Assembly: GCF_901482695.1 (NCBI RefSeq) | Contig: NZ_LR590484.1 | Location: 3,100,001 to 3,164,000 of the forward strand | DNA: 64,000 nt | Reading direction: 5' to 3' | Source: Sphingobacterium thalpophilum | GTDB lineage: Bacteria; Bacteroidota; Bacteroidia; Sphingobacteriales; Sphingobacteriaceae | Shown: positions 45,460 through 55,428 of the stretch, piece after piece | Numbering within the stretch: the stretch's first letter is position 1 | Layout: the number at the start of each line of letters is the position of its first letter | Position numbers and translations under genes: made by a program | The notes under the pieces: generated by a model | Told to the model about the DNA's origin: nothing | Seen by the model: only the letters and a program-made list of their open reading frames with translations | Database searches by the model: none

Positions 45460-48400
45460 ATGAAACACAAATTACTCAGTCTTTTCGTGGGTAGTATGAT
45501 CCTGACTTCTGTTGCATTCGCGCAGGAAAAAAAAGTGAGTGGTCGTGTTACCGGTGCCGATGGTAAACCGTTGGCGGGTGTGACGATTGCTGTTCAAGGA
45601 TCTAACGTTGCCACGCAAACAGATGCGAATGGTAACTATTCGCTATCTGTACCAACAGGAAAAGTTATCGTGTTCCGCTCAGTCGGTTATGCGGACAAAA
45701 CCCTAATTGTAAAAGAAGGACAATCTGCTTTTAATGTATCCTTAGATAGTTCCGACAATGCATTAGAGGAAGTTGTGGTGACAGCAATGGGCATTAAAAG
45801 GGAAGAAAAATCGTTAGGTTATAGTACATCAACGATTAAATCTGATGATTTGACTAAAGCCCGAGAAACAAATATTATTAACTCATTGGCAGGAAAAATG
45901 ACTGGTGTAAGGGTAACCTCTCAGTCAGGTACTGTTGGTGGATCGAGCAAAATTGTTATTCGAGGGGTGAATTCGTTTGAAGGAAATAGTCCGCTATGGG
46001 TTATAGACGGCACGCCTATCAGTGACAATACGGCATCGGGTGGGACTACAGCAAGGAATATTGATTTTGGGAATCGTGTAGGTGATATCAGTTCCGACGA
46101 TATTGAATCAATGACGGTTTTAAAGGGGGCCGCTGCAACGGCTTTGTATGGTTCTCGTGCTAAGGATGGTGCTATTATTGTGACGACTAAAAAAGGGTCT
46201 TTAAACTCAAGGGGTATCGTTTCATTTAATTCCTCGGTGCGCTTTGATTCTCCATTAGTTTTACCTGAGTTTCAAAATGAATACGCTCAAGGAACTTTCA
46301 ATACTAAAACAAAAGAATATGATTATAGTCTTAAATATTCCAATGGTTGGGGACCGAAAATAGCGGGTCAAACAGTAAAAGATTTTTTAGGAAGAGATGT
46401 CCAATTAGCAGCAAAACCCAATAATGTTAAAGATTTCTTTAATACAGGTCATTCTTACATAAACAATGTTAGTTTTTCAGGTGGTACGGATAAATCTGAT
46501 TATCGCCTGGGTCTAACTAGTACTAACGAATCAGGAATAATACCTGAAAATAAGTTAGACCGTTATAATTTAAGCGTTAATACAGGTACTCAATTTTCTG
46601 ATAAAGTATCGTCGAGATTTTCAGGTAACTATACAAGAGTTAGTTCAGATGGTAGGCCTGCTCAGAGTTCAAATAATTTAAATATTATTACTAGCGCAGT
46701 ATATGGGGTACCACGAGTGGTCGATATGAATGATTTGAGAAATAATTATAAAGATCCCGTAACTGGGGAGCAGATATTCATGACGACAGGTAGAGATGGT
46801 AATAATCCTTATTGGATTTTAAATTATAATAAGAATAGTAATGTTGTCGACCGTTTTTTTGGTACTTATAATTTAAGCTACAAACCGGTGGACTGGATTA
46901 CTATTTCTGATAACTTGGGGGGAGATATTTATAGAGAAAAACGTACAAGCGTAGTAAAAAAGGGAACTGCTGGTACAATGAATGGAGCCTTTAATAATTC
47001 CGAGTTATTTTATAGGCAAATCAATAATGATTTGATGGTTACCCTTACGCAGGACCATCTTCTCGACGATTTTAAATTTAATTTAATTTTAGGGCATAAT
47101 ATTAACGACTTACAATCTGAGTCGACAACTGTTGATGCAACAAACTTAACCATCGACGAATTATGGAATTATCCCAATGCAGCCTCAAAAACTCCTACTA
47201 GAGGTTTTTCTAAACGTCGATTGATAGGTGTATATGGGGATTTCGGAATCAATTATAAAGATTATTTGTTCTTGAATGTCACAGGAAGAAACGACTGGAC
47301 TTCTACGTTACCTGTTGAAAATAGATCTTATTTCTACCCTTCAATAAGTGGTTCATTTGTATTTTCAGATGCTCTCGGAAATAATAAACCAGATTGGCTA
47401 AGCTATGGTAAAATAAGGTCTAGCTGGGCACAAGTAGGAAGTGATTTGCCAGCTTTTCAATTAGATTATCAATATAGTCCTGTATCGACAGTCTTTATGC
47501 AATATGTTGGTGGCAGTACTACGGTCTTTCCATTTGGCCCCATATCTACGGCTTTTACTGGACCAAGAATATTGCCTAACTATGAATTGAAGCCTCAACG
47601 TCAGAACTCTTTCGATTTTGGAACCGAGTTGAAATTTTTTAAAAATAGAATCGGCCTAGACTTTAATTTTTATAACAATGAGACAAAAAACCAGCTTATA
47701 CCTATTGACGTAGCAATATCTACCGGATATTTTGCTAAATATGTAAATGTTGGATTGGTTAGAAATCGAGGTGTCGAAATAGGATTAAATCTTGTCCCTG
47801 TCAAAACAGAAGATTTTACATGGGGTTTAGACTTTAATTTTTCTAAAAATAATCAAAAGGTTGTGGAATTGGCACCTAATCTAGAGCAATATAGTTTGGC
47901 GTCTGGTTGGAGCAATCTTCAGATCAAAGCAGAAAAAGGACAGTCTTTCGGCATTTATGGAATAGATTTCCTAAAAGATGAGGCTACTGGGAAATACCTA
48001 ATTGATTCGGAAAGCGGGTTGAGAATCCCTGATGATAAGAGTACAAGATTAGGTAATATTTATCCAGATTGGATGTTAGGAATTAATACTAATTTTAGTT
48101 ATAAATCATTTTCGGTTAGTGGCTTGGTAGATATTCGTCAAGGAGGGAAATTTTATTCAGGCACGGTGTCAAATTTGAGAACTAGCGGTTTGGCTGTTGA
48201 AACTGGTGGAGATAGATCTATCCCAATTATTCTGGATGGGTTGGTAGATAAGAATGGTACATTAGTGCAGAACGATGTCCCAGTGCAGTCTGCACAGATG
48301 TATTATCAATCTAATTATGATGCAGGTAATACGGTTTCAAATGTTTTTGATGCGTCCTATATAAAACTTCGAGAGATTAGGGTATCTTATGCTTTGCCAA

Positions 48401-48603
48401 AATCTGTACTGTCCGGACAAAAAGTGATTAAGGCAGCTGAGTTTGGTGTGGAAGGAAGAAATTTATGGTTGATTAAAAGTAAAGTTCCTCATGTTGATCC
48501 CGAATCTAACTTCTTTGGAGCAGGATCCGTGGGAGAAGGGGTCGAATTTAATAGTATTCCTTCGACTAGATCTTTTGGCTTTAATATTCGTATGACATTC
48601 TAA
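45460..48603 (+). CDS. SusC/RagA-family TonB-linked outer membrane transporter (copy 2)
   Basis: A 1047-aa TonB-linked barrel with the same domain order as copy 1: signal peptide (AFA), carboxypeptidase-regulatory-like domain (VSGRVTGADGKPLAGVTIAV), ALEEVVVTAMGIKREEKS, plug (LKGAAATALYGSRAKDGAII) and barrel ending in NIRMTF. The first 120 residues are close to those of copy 1 (shared MILTSVAFAQEKK, NGNYSLSVP), while the barrel parts differ much more, as expected if the substrate-facing part diverged. Codon use in the barrel is AT-rich compared with the housekeeping genes. It is paired with a SusD gene 11 bp on. Confidence 0.95.
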   Translation: MKHKLLSLFVGSMILTSVAFAQEKKVSGRVTGADGKPLAGVTIAVQGSNVATQTDANGNYSLSVPTGKVIVFRSVGYADKTLIVKEGQSAFNVSLDSSDNALEEVVVTAMGIKREEKSLGYSTSTIKSDDLTKARETNIINSLAGKMTGVRVTSQSGTVGGSSKIVIRGVNSFEGNSPLWVIDGTPISDNTASGGTTARNIDFGNRVGDISSDDIESMTVLKGAAATALYGSRAKDGAIIVTTKKGSLNSRGIVSFNSSVRFDSPLVLPEFQNEYAQGTFNTKTKEYDYSLKYSNGWGPKIAGQTVKDFLGRDVQLAAKPNNVKDFFNTGHSYINNVSFSGGTDKSDYRLGLTSTNESGIIPENKLDRYNLSVNTGTQFSDKVSSRFSGNYTRVSSDGRPAQSSNNLNIITSAVYGVPRVVDMNDLRNNYKDPVTGEQIFMTTGRDGNNPYWILNYNKNSNVVDRFFGTYNLSYKPVDWITISDNLGGDIYREKRTSVVKKGTAGTMNGAFNNSELFYRQINNDLMVTLTQDHLLDDFKFNLILGHNINDLQSESTTVDATNLTIDELWNYPNAASKTPTRGFSKRRLIGVYGDFGINYKDYLFLNVTGRNDWTSTLPVENRSYFYPSISGSFVFSDALGNNKPDWLSYGKIRSSWAQVGSDLPAFQLDYQYSPVSTVFMQYVGGSTTVFPFGPISTAFTGPRILPNYELKPQRQNSFDFGTELKFFKNRIGLDFNFYNNETKNQLIPIDVAISTGYFAKYVNVGLVRNRGVEIGLNLVPVKTEDFTWGLDFNFSKNNQKVVELAPNLEQYSLASGWSNLQIKAEKGQSFGIYGIDFLKDEATGKYLIDSESGLRIPDDKSTRLGNIYPDWMLGINTNFSYKSFSVSGLVDIRQGGKFYSGTVSNLRTSGLAVETGGDRSIPIILDGLVDKNGTLVQNDVPVQSAQMYYQSNYDAGNTVSNVFDASYIKLREIRVSYALPKSVLSGQKVIKAAEFGVEGRNLWLIKSKVPHVDPESNFFGAGSVGEGVEFNSIPSTRSFGFNIRMTF

Positions 48604-48614
48604 ATTTTAAAGAA

Positions 48615-50066
48615 ATGAAATCAAATAAAATAAAAATATTGAGTATTTTGTTAGGAGCTGGTCTCTTGTTAACAACTTCCTCTTGTAGTAAATATCTTGA
48701 TATTAATACAAGTCCGTTAACGGCGACAAAGGTTGAGCCGAAATTACTGTTCGGATATGCCGTTACTGCTTGGGATGCAAATAAAAATAGTGGTGATGCT
48801 TGGCTGCCTTTAGGTTTAGAGGTGCAAAGTTTGGCAAGTGGAGGGGATTATGGATGGGGGAATGATAATTTATACAATATAAGTACTTACGCTTTGGGAA
48901 ATACCTTTAAGGTATATTATAGTACAGCGGGAAATAACTTAAAGCAGGCTATAAAAATTGCGGAGGAGGCTAGTCCCGTACAAAATAATGCTGCAGCGCA
49001 GTGCAAAATTGTACTTGCACAATTGATGTATGAGGCAACGACATTGTATGGCGATGTTCCCTTTAGTGAGGCTTGGGTACCTGAAATCTCATATCCCAAA
49101 TATGATAGTCAAAAAGATGTTTTAAACGGAGTAATAGCGTTACTTGATGACGCTATTAATCAGATTGATGAATCAAGTGCATTGAAGATTTCAGACTATG
49201 ATATTTATTATTCAGGAGATTTACAAAAATGGAAAAAACTGGCAAATTCCATAAAGTTTAAAGTATATATGGTGATGGCTGATGCTGACCCATCTGTTGT
49301 ATCGAAGATCGGAGATCTTTTAAAAGATGAGACAGTTATGATTAGTTCAGCTTCAGAAAGCTGGATTCACAAATACTATTCAACTGAGAATAACGAAAAT
49401 CCGAAGTACAGGTTGTTCAAAACCTACACTAATGGCGAAAATCAATGGTTTTTTGCTAATTCTAATGTATTCAATTATATGGATCCTCAGGATCCTCGGA
49501 TCCCCAGGTATTTTGATAAGGGACCAAAAGCAACAACCTATAAGGCTGTTGGTTCTGAGGAGCTTGCTGATGAAACTACTTCATTAATAAGTAGCTATTT
49601 ATATAGGAAAGATGCTCCTTCATTACTATTATCTTATCATGAATTAACTTTATTAAAAGCAGAAGCTTATGCAAGAGGACTTGGAGTGACAAAAGACTTA
49701 AGCAAAGCTAATTCACTATTTAAGGATGGAGTGAAGGCAGCTTGTGTTTTTTATGGAGTTTCTAATGGTGACGCGACCGCTTTTGTTAATAATACTTTAA
49801 AAGATCTGACTACTGTTGCGGATCCGTTAAAGGAAATACATTTGCAACAATGGATTGATTTAATGGACAGACCTATGGAAGGATTTGTACAGTGGAGACG
49901 TTCGGGAAAAGATGGAAATGAGGTGCCTAAATTAACAGTTCCTCCTGGGGCTACTGCAGGACCATTGATTAGAAGATGGACCCTTTCTCCAGATGAAATA
50001 TCGGCAAATCCTAATATCCCAAATCCAGCTCCCAAATATTATGATAAGATGTGGTTTGATTTGTAA
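48615..50066 (+). CDS. SusD/RagB-type nutrient-binding lipoprotein (copy 2)
   Basis: A 483-aa lipoprotein (TTSSC near residue 24) starting with SKYLDINTSPLTATKVEPKL, as in the SusD-like_2 subfamily. Mid-protein features include YEATTLYGDVPFSEAW and a TPR-like fold. The end QWIDLMDRPMEGFVQWRRSG matches the family's C-terminal region, and KYYDKMWFDL closes it. It is the partner of SusC copy 2, probably forming a SusC2D2 complex at the cell surface. No catalytic gene follows; a terminator is present. Confidence 0.93.
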   Translation: MKSNKIKILSILLGAGLLLTTSSCSKYLDINTSPLTATKVEPKLLFGYAVTAWDANKNSGDAWLPLGLEVQSLASGGDYGWGNDNLYNISTYALGNTFKVYYSTAGNNLKQAIKIAEEASPVQNNAAAQCKIVLAQLMYEATTLYGDVPFSEAWVPEISYPKYDSQKDVLNGVIALLDDAINQIDESSALKISDYDIYYSGDLQKWKKLANSIKFKVYMVMADADPSVVSKIGDLLKDETVMISSASESWIHKYYSTENNENPKYRLFKTYTNGENQWFFANSNVFNYMDPQDPRIPRYFDKGPKATTYKAVGSEELADETTSLISSYLYRKDAPSLLLSYHELTLLKAEAYARGLGVTKDLSKANSLFKDGVKAACVFYGVSNGDATAFVNNTLKDLTTVADPLKEIHLQQWIDLMDRPMEGFVQWRRSGKDGNEVPKLTVPPGATAGPLIRRWTLSPDEISANPNIPNPAPKYYDKMWFDL

Positions 50067-50150
50067 GTCAGTGTGTTGTAAATAAGTGTTTTAGTTAACA
50101 TCAAGTACGGATAGAACGCTATTCTGCGACTTATCTAAGCTGTATATTTC

Positions 50151-50185
50151 AAGAGGGCATTTCTAAAGAATTGCCCTCTTCTTCT
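50151..50185 (+). terminator. Terminator after the second SusC/SusD pair
   Basis: A 9-bp stem (AAGAGGGCA pairing with TGCCCTCTT), extended inward across one mismatch by TTCT/AGAA, followed by a T-rich stretch, 84 bp after the SusD stop. The rest of 50067-50509 is AT-rich with no gene seen. Confidence 0.8.
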
Positions 50186-50509
50186 TATTACGAATATCTG
50201 TCATCTCAGTTGACGTCATTGTTATCCCATGAATATTTCTCGCTTAAACCTATAAAATTTTCTACACTACGGTGAGTATTACCAAATCATTAACTTTATG
50301 TGTATAAATTAATAGGCTAACAATTTGTTAATATTGAATTAACATTGAGACTCTATTTTTACAGCGTTGAAGTTAGCAGGTCGAGCCTCTTTAAACTTCT
50401 TCGTATATTTAGAGATTATTGTTGCAGTGAAACCATTTAGGACTTAAAACCGTTTTATATGACAAGTGCTAATTTACAAATTCATTGCTGCAAAAAAGGG
50501 TTACTTTCA

Positions 50510-51745
50510 ATGAGAAAAATATTTTTACTGCTTGCGTTAGCTGGTCCGGGTATAGCTGTGGCGCAGAATAATAACGCTCCTTCGAGTTATGATCCGCACG
50601 ATATCAAGATTACCGGATATCTACAGACACAATTTCAAAAGGCCCAGTCGCCGGGGATAACATCTTTTTCAGGCGGCGATTTCTCTAAAAATTCCGATAA
50701 CCGCTTTATGATCCGCCGTGGACGTCTCAAAATTGACCGCGTGGACACCTACTCCAGTATCGTATTTCAGCTGGACGCAACACAGGATGGGGTACAGCTG
50801 ATGGATGCATTTATCCAATTGCGGCATCCCAGCCAAAAGGGACTGAGCCTGACAGCCGGCCTTTTTAATCGGCCATTCGGTTATTCGATTGTCTATTCCT
50901 CCGGTTACCGTGATTTTCCCGAACGAGCACGTGTCTTTCAAACTATAATGCCGCGCGAGCGTGATCTTGGTGGTATGGTGAGCTATCATCCGGGCGGGAA
51001 GCTGAAATTCTTGAATCTGGACTTAGCGATGGTCAACGGTAGTGGGCATTCGGCCAAAGACTACGATTCGAAGAAAGATCTAATCGGCAACTTAGCTTTT
51101 AAATTTGATAGCCTAGCGGACAAGAAGCTGCACCTTGGGTTCGGAGGTTCTTTCTATAAAGGTACTGTACGCAACGATACCAAGACGTATTATACACCAA
51201 TAGACAATGGCTACATCGCACACACAGGCGATGATATTGAAGGCAAGGGAATAGGCCGCAACTACTACGGTGCCAACTTGCAGGTTGAGCTCGACAATAG
51301 CTTCGGAAAGTCTAGCTTCAAAACGGAATATGTGGCTGGTGAGCAGCCCGGAGTAGCTGGGGGAACGGATATTAAGGGCCCTTACGCGAGCAGAAGTTTC
51401 ACCACGCAGCCGACGACTGATCTATATCAACGTAAGTTCAACGGCTACTACCTCTGGTTTACACAGGAAATTGCCAGGACGGGTATCACAGCTTTGCTGG
51501 CTTACGACGTCTATGACCCGAACACAAAAGCAAGCGGTATGACTATCGGTGCGCCAGATAATTTTACAGCGGATGGCGATGTTAAATTCAGTACACTGGG
51601 TTATGGCGTGGCTTATCAGATCAGCAATAGGCTAAAGCTTACGGTATACAACGAACATGTAACCAATGAATCGACGAGTTTGGCCAACTTTGCCGATGAC
51701 ATCAGAGACAACGTATTCACGACACGGTTGCTGTATCGTTGGTAG
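50510..51745 (+). CDS. Outer membrane porin, phosphate-selective porin-like
   Basis: A 411-aa protein with a signal peptide (IAVAQ) and a beta-barrel. The start of the mature part (DIKITGYLQTQFQ, FMIRRGRLKIDRVDT, SIVFQLDATQDGVQLMDAFIQL) resembles the phosphate-selective porin O/P family. Barrel strands continue to the end, RLLYRW, closing with an aromatic residue. It likely allows passive diffusion of anions or other small solutes. ATG 50510 is used; the ATG at 50459 adds 17 residues ahead of a normal signal. Confidence 0.8.
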   Translation: MRKIFLLLALAGPGIAVAQNNNAPSSYDPHDIKITGYLQTQFQKAQSPGITSFSGGDFSKNSDNRFMIRRGRLKIDRVDTYSSIVFQLDATQDGVQLMDAFIQLRHPSQKGLSLTAGLFNRPFGYSIVYSSGYRDFPERARVFQTIMPRERDLGGMVSYHPGGKLKFLNLDLAMVNGSGHSAKDYDSKKDLIGNLAFKFDSLADKKLHLGFGGSFYKGTVRNDTKTYYTPIDNGYIAHTGDDIEGKGIGRNYYGANLQVELDNSFGKSSFKTEYVAGEQPGVAGGTDIKGPYASRSFTTQPTTDLYQRKFNGYYLWFTQEIARTGITALLAYDVYDPNTKASGMTIGAPDNFTADGDVKFSTLGYGVAYQISNRLKLTVYNEHVTNESTSLANFADDIRDNVFTTRLLYRW

Positions 51746-51882
51746 TAGCCCAAGCGCTGTCGACGGAAAGGGGTAATTGCAGAACTGTGGATAAGCATGT
51801 CATTTACTTTTAGACGAATTTGCCTTCTAATATATAGGATCTGCTTATACCGATGCGGCTACCTTGGAAAAGAAAATCGCGC

Positions 51883-52449
51883 TCAGGTATTCCTCCGGAT
51901 ACGGCTTAAAGACGATGCCGTTATACCTAGGTAAGATGCCAGCATGGCTAAGGGCACGCGGTTGGCAAGCCCGGGGTATAGTTTCAGGAATAACAGATAC
52001 CGCTCTTTGGCATCTAGGTTCATCATTGTGTTTGCCGTTTTTAATTTGCTTTCGATAACGAAAGCATACAATTTCGAGATCAGAAGAGGCCAAATTTTGA
52101 TTTCTTTTTCCAGTAACCTAAATTCTTGGATATCAAGATGCCAGATAGTTGCATCAGTCAATGCCTCGATATAATCGCTCGACGGTGTGCGGTCCAGAAA
52201 ACTTTGTAGGTCGCCAATAAAACGACCTTCATAAATAAAGTAACGCGTAAAATCGTCGCCTTTATGATTATAATATAGCGATCGAAATACACCATCTTCT
52301 ACAAACGCAATACTATTGGTTACTTTGCCATTGGTGACGAAATACGCTGATTTGCTGATAGTCTTTTTTTTGAAGGCGCCCCTGATCAGGCTTTCTTCCC
52401 TTCCGTCGAGGGAACCAAATTTTCGGATATATTGCAGTAGTTGTTCCAT
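51883..52449 (-). CDS. Crp/Fnr-family transcriptional regulator
   Basis: A 188-aa regulator with an N-terminal cyclic-nucleotide-binding-like beta-roll (residues about 20-110: YFVTNGKVTNSIAFVEDGVF, RYFIYEGRFIGDLQSF) and a C-terminal helix-turn-helix (AMLASYLGITASSLSRIRR). The beta-roll lacks the full cAMP-contact set (no clear RSA-type motif), as is common in Bacteroidota members, so the signal is unknown. It begins 9 bp after the PurA stop, on the same strand, so it is probably co-transcribed with it. Confidence 0.87.
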   Translation of the reverse strand: MEQLLQYIRKFGSLDGREESLIRGAFKKKTISKSAYFVTNGKVTNSIAFVEDGVFRSLYYNHKGDDFTRYFIYEGRFIGDLQSFLDRTPSSDYIEALTDATIWHLDIQEFRLLEKEIKIWPLLISKLYAFVIESKLKTANTMMNLDAKERYLLFLKLYPGLANRVPLAMLASYLGITASSLSRIRRNT

Positions 52450-52458
52450 ATCGGCAAT

Positions 52459-53730
52459 CTAATGTGCTAAGGTAATCAATTGTTCGCGTAGCGGTCCTAC
52501 GGAAAGGTATTTCACGGGAACATTTAAGTCTTCCTCCAAATATGAAACAAAGGCCCTCAGTTCTTCAGGGAGAGTGGTAGGATCGCTGATCTCACACTTT
52601 GTATCATTCCATCCCGGAAGAAATTTCCATATCGGCTGTACATCTGCTCCGGCAAATGCAAGAGAGGCCAATGCCGTTTTGTTACCTTGAATGTCGTAAT
52701 CGGTGCAAACGGGCACTGTTGCCATCCCATTTAGGATATCCGCTTTGGTCAGTACCAGATCGGTTACACCATTTAACATCACAGCATATCGCAGCGCAGG
52801 AAGGTCGAGCCAACCCACACGGCGCGGCCGCTTGGTGTTAGAGCCAAACTCATTTCCCTTTTCGCGTAAGTATGAAGCTGCTGGATCGCTGATTTCTGTC
52901 GGAAAGATACCGTTGCCCACACGGGTACAATACGCCTTTGTGATACCATAAATTCGGTTCACCAGCTTCGGAGAGACACCAAGACTAACGCAAGCAGCGG
53001 ATGCTATCGTGTTGGAGGAGGTGACATATGGATAGGTACCATGATCAATATCCAAAAATGTAGCCTGGGCACCTTCAGCCAGTACCTTTTTATTTGTGCT
53101 GAGGGCTTGGTTCAGAAAAATTTCCGTGTCGATAATCTGTAGTTTTTGCATAAACTCGCACGCTTCCATAAAGTTGCGATATAATTTTTCCAAAGGAGGC
53201 ATGGGCTGTCCCAGTACTTCTAACTCGTCATACTGTCTGCTGAGCATGTGATAAACATCCTCGCCAAAGCGTGCTGAGTGAATATCACCTGCACGTACGT
53301 TTTGTCGGAGTGCTTTATGGGCATAACTCGGACCTATGCCATTCTTGGTTGTTCCAATCGATGGATACCGCGGTGACTCTTCCAGAAAGATGTCCCAATA
53401 TCGTTGGGTTGGCAGCACAAGATGCGCTTTTTTGGAGATGAAAATGCGGTTTTCCAAACTGCCTTGTACCAGCGTTTCAACGAGGTCGATTTCGGACTTC
53501 AGAGCCAGGGGGTCAATCACCACAGCGCTACCGATAATATTATCAATGTGTGCGTAAAAAATGCCCGAGGGAAGCAGTTTTAAGGTTATTCGTTCACCAT
53601 GGTGGTAGATGCTGTGCCCAGCATTCGCTCCGCCATTGAACCGCGCGATGATGTCGTAGTCCCTGCTCATTAAATCGATGATCTTGCCTTTGCCTTCGTC
53701 TCCCCATTGAAGTCCAATTAGAATATCCAT
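52459..53730 (-). CDS. purA: Adenylosuccinate synthetase, divergent form
   Basis: Forms adenylosuccinate from IMP, aspartate and GTP. The 423-aa protein starts MDILIGLQWGDEGKGKI, with the GDEGKGK P-loop and its catalytic Asp retained, and shows GTTKNGIGPSY, DIDHGTYPYVTSSNT, and RVGNGIFPTEI. The aspartate-binding loop reads GSNTKRPRR where most PurA proteins have GATTGRPRR or a close form, and NAGHS replaces NAGHT. It may be a second, diverged copy, but no other purA is in the window to compare. The start is ATG 53730; the longer in-frame ATG at 53757 adds 9 residues. It is coupled to a Crp/Fnr-type regulator gene. Confidence 0.85.
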   Translation of the reverse strand: MDILIGLQWGDEGKGKIIDLMSRDYDIIARFNGGANAGHSIYHHGERITLKLLPSGIFYAHIDNIIGSAVVIDPLALKSEIDLVETLVQGSLENRIFISKKAHLVLPTQRYWDIFLEESPRYPSIGTTKNGIGPSYAHKALRQNVRAGDIHSARFGEDVYHMLSRQYDELEVLGQPMPPLEKLYRNFMEACEFMQKLQIIDTEIFLNQALSTNKKVLAEGAQATFLDIDHGTYPYVTSSNTIASAACVSLGVSPKLVNRIYGITKAYCTRVGNGIFPTEISDPAASYLREKGNEFGSNTKRPRRVGWLDLPALRYAVMLNGVTDLVLTKADILNGMATVPVCTDYDIQGNKTALASLAFAGADVQPIWKFLPGWNDTKCEISDPTTLPEELRAFVSYLEEDLNVPVKYLSVGPLREQLITLAH

Positions 53731-53854
53731 ATCTTTCTTATTTAAAATCGTATTCAAAACTAGGGCTCAAGGAGCGAAGTACAATTGCCATTTGGCAAAA
53801 AGCTACATTGAATTCCTCATGGCTATTTGTGGGGAATATCAACGCATCAACTGA

Positions 53855-54334
53855 TCAGTGCGTTTGTTGACTAACTATCAATTTTTTGATCAGTACAATC
53901 TGACCCAGATGATAATAGCTATGTTCGATTACACCTTCGATATTCCTTAAATAAGAACCGTAACTTTCTTCAATAAAAGGTTGCTCAAGACGTTTTTCTT
54001 CGAGCCCCTCGATAGCGTCGGCAAAGCGAGCTGCATGGGTCAAAAAACGTTGGACGAGTGCTTTCCAGTCGCTTTCTGAGCTTATTTCCGGTACATCGAA
54101 GCTATATTTGTCGCTGATGTCGATTTTTCCTGTCCTGAATGCGGATAGTAATCCCTCAAGATAATAATTGATGTGGTAAGTAAGTGCTGCAATACTGTTT
54201 AGCGTATTGATCTTATATACGGCTTGTTGCCAGTTGGTATCTATCAGTTGTTCTTGATAATTGGTATTTGCAATCCAATGTCCATCTAGCAATACCTCGC
54301 GCAGCCTGTTGGCCATAAATAGCTGCTTTTCCAT
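53855..54334 (-). CDS. DinB-like four-helix protein
   Basis: A 159-aa protein with the spacing of DinB/YfiT-like helical bundles: His in LTYHINYYLEG (about residue 54), and HxxxH-type residues in IEHSYYHLGQIVLIKK near the end (about residues 137-142), which would bind a metal. Members act as thiol-dependent transferases or have unknown roles. It has no signal peptide, and its neighbours give no clue to function. The stop is 52459-side, with purA ending in the same direction upstream of it. Confidence 0.72.
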   Translation of the reverse strand: MEKQLFMANRLREVLLDGHWIANTNYQEQLIDTNWQQAVYKINTLNSIAALTYHINYYLEGLLSAFRTGKIDISDKYSFDVPEISSESDWKALVQRFLTHAARFADAIEGLEEKRLEQPFIEESYGSYLRNIEGVIEHSYYHLGQIVLIKKLIVSQQTH

Positions 54335-54526
54335 ATTTTTTCTAAATTGGTGTTGTAGACTTTGATCACCGTAAGTCTATTTTACGGATATAAGAACTTT
54401 GTATGATCTAATTTATACATAATTTTTCTATTCTTTATGAAGGCTGTGGAAAGGGAATACGTGGATCTTATTCTTGGGTAAGAACGTAGAAGGAAACCTC
54501 CTTTCTAGGCTAATACAAAAAAAATA

Positions 54527-54556
54527 AATGTCCTGTACAAAAGTGCAGGACATTTA
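54527..54556 (-). terminator. Terminator after the SDR gene
   Basis: A 13-bp stem (AAATGTCCTGTAC pairing with GTGCAGGACATTT, one G-U pair) with a 4-nt loop. On the minus strand it lies 18 bp after the SDR stop and runs into a T-rich stretch (54516-54525). Confidence 0.88.
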
Positions 54557-54574
54557 ACATCAAGATTTATGCGT

Positions 54575-55336
54575 CTACAGATTCATGCCACCTGAGACCT
54601 CAATACGCTGTCCATTGATCCACCTAGCCTCTTCGGTACATAGGAAGGCTACTACGCCGCCGATATCGTCTGGCAGGCCCACTCGCCCAAGTGCTGTTAC
54701 GCTGGCAATATGCGCATTCGTTTCTTTGTCGTCCCGCACATGTCCACCTCCAAAGTCTGTCTCAATTGCTCCGGGAGCGACTACGTTTGCAGCGATGCCA
54801 CGTGGACCAAGTTCCTTGGCGAGATATCTCGTCAGTACCTCGATTGCCCCCTTCATGGATCCATATGCTGAGGAACCTGCGAAAGCAAAGCGTGCAAGTC
54901 CGGAAGAGATGTTAATGATGCGGCCGCCGTTATTCATATAGGGCAGCACCTTTTGTGTCAGAAAAAATACACCCTTGTAATGAATATTATATACGGTGTC
55001 AAATTGTTCTTCGGTAGTATCCGTGAAAGCGGCGTAAAGTGCAGTCCCGGCATTATTGATTAGAAAATCGATATTGGGCTGACCAGTTTGTTCCTGCAGA
55101 TGACTTGTCAATTGCTTAATAAAGCTATCAAAAGACGACACATCACCAGTGTTTAGCTGGAATGCGGTGGCCCGCTGTCCCAATGACTGAATACTAGAAA
55201 CCACATGGTCGGCTTCCTCTTTATTGCTATTATAGGTTAGGATAACGTCTATTCCTTTTTTTGCAAGACTAATGGCCATGTTGCGGCCCAAGCCGCGACT
55301 TCCTCCAGTAACTAATGCTATTTTATTCCTTGTCAT
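54575..55336 (-). CDS. SDR-family oxidoreductase
   Basis: A 253-aa short-chain dehydrogenase/reductase. Cofactor and active-site features are visible: VTGGSRGLGRNMA (Rossmann), NNAGTA, the YxxxK pair in SSAYGSMKGAIEVL, and the closing VVAPGAIETDFGGG and GQRIEVSGG. NADP preference is likely from the family context, but the substrate is not readable. It lies downstream of an AraC-family regulator on the same strand with a 92-bp gap. A role in a response controlled by that regulator is inference. Confidence 0.93.
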   Translation of the reverse strand: MTRNKIALVTGGSRGLGRNMAISLAKKGIDVILTYNSNKEEADHVVSSIQSLGQRATAFQLNTGDVSSFDSFIKQLTSHLQEQTGQPNIDFLINNAGTALYAAFTDTTEEQFDTVYNIHYKGVFFLTQKVLPYMNNGGRIINISSGLARFAFAGSSAYGSMKGAIEVLTRYLAKELGPRGIAANVVAPGAIETDFGGGHVRDDKETNAHIASVTALGRVGLPDDIGGVVAFLCTEEARWINGQRIEVSGGMNL

Positions 55337-55428
55337 ATTGTATTGTTTTTTAATTGAACACTACAAAGGTCGTCCGAAATGTTGTCTGCTTCTTTGCGAA
55401 AAGCAAACCAATATTTGCGAAATTCAAA

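Noticed and set aside
52459..53730. PurA as a PurZ-type enzyme of a Z-genome phage
   Set aside because: PurZ lacks the catalytic Asp of the GDEGKGK motif, which is present here.
53855..54334. A link between the DinB-like gene and DNA damage repair
   Set aside because: The name DinB for this fold comes from a shared structure only; nothing in the neighbourhood suggests an SOS role.
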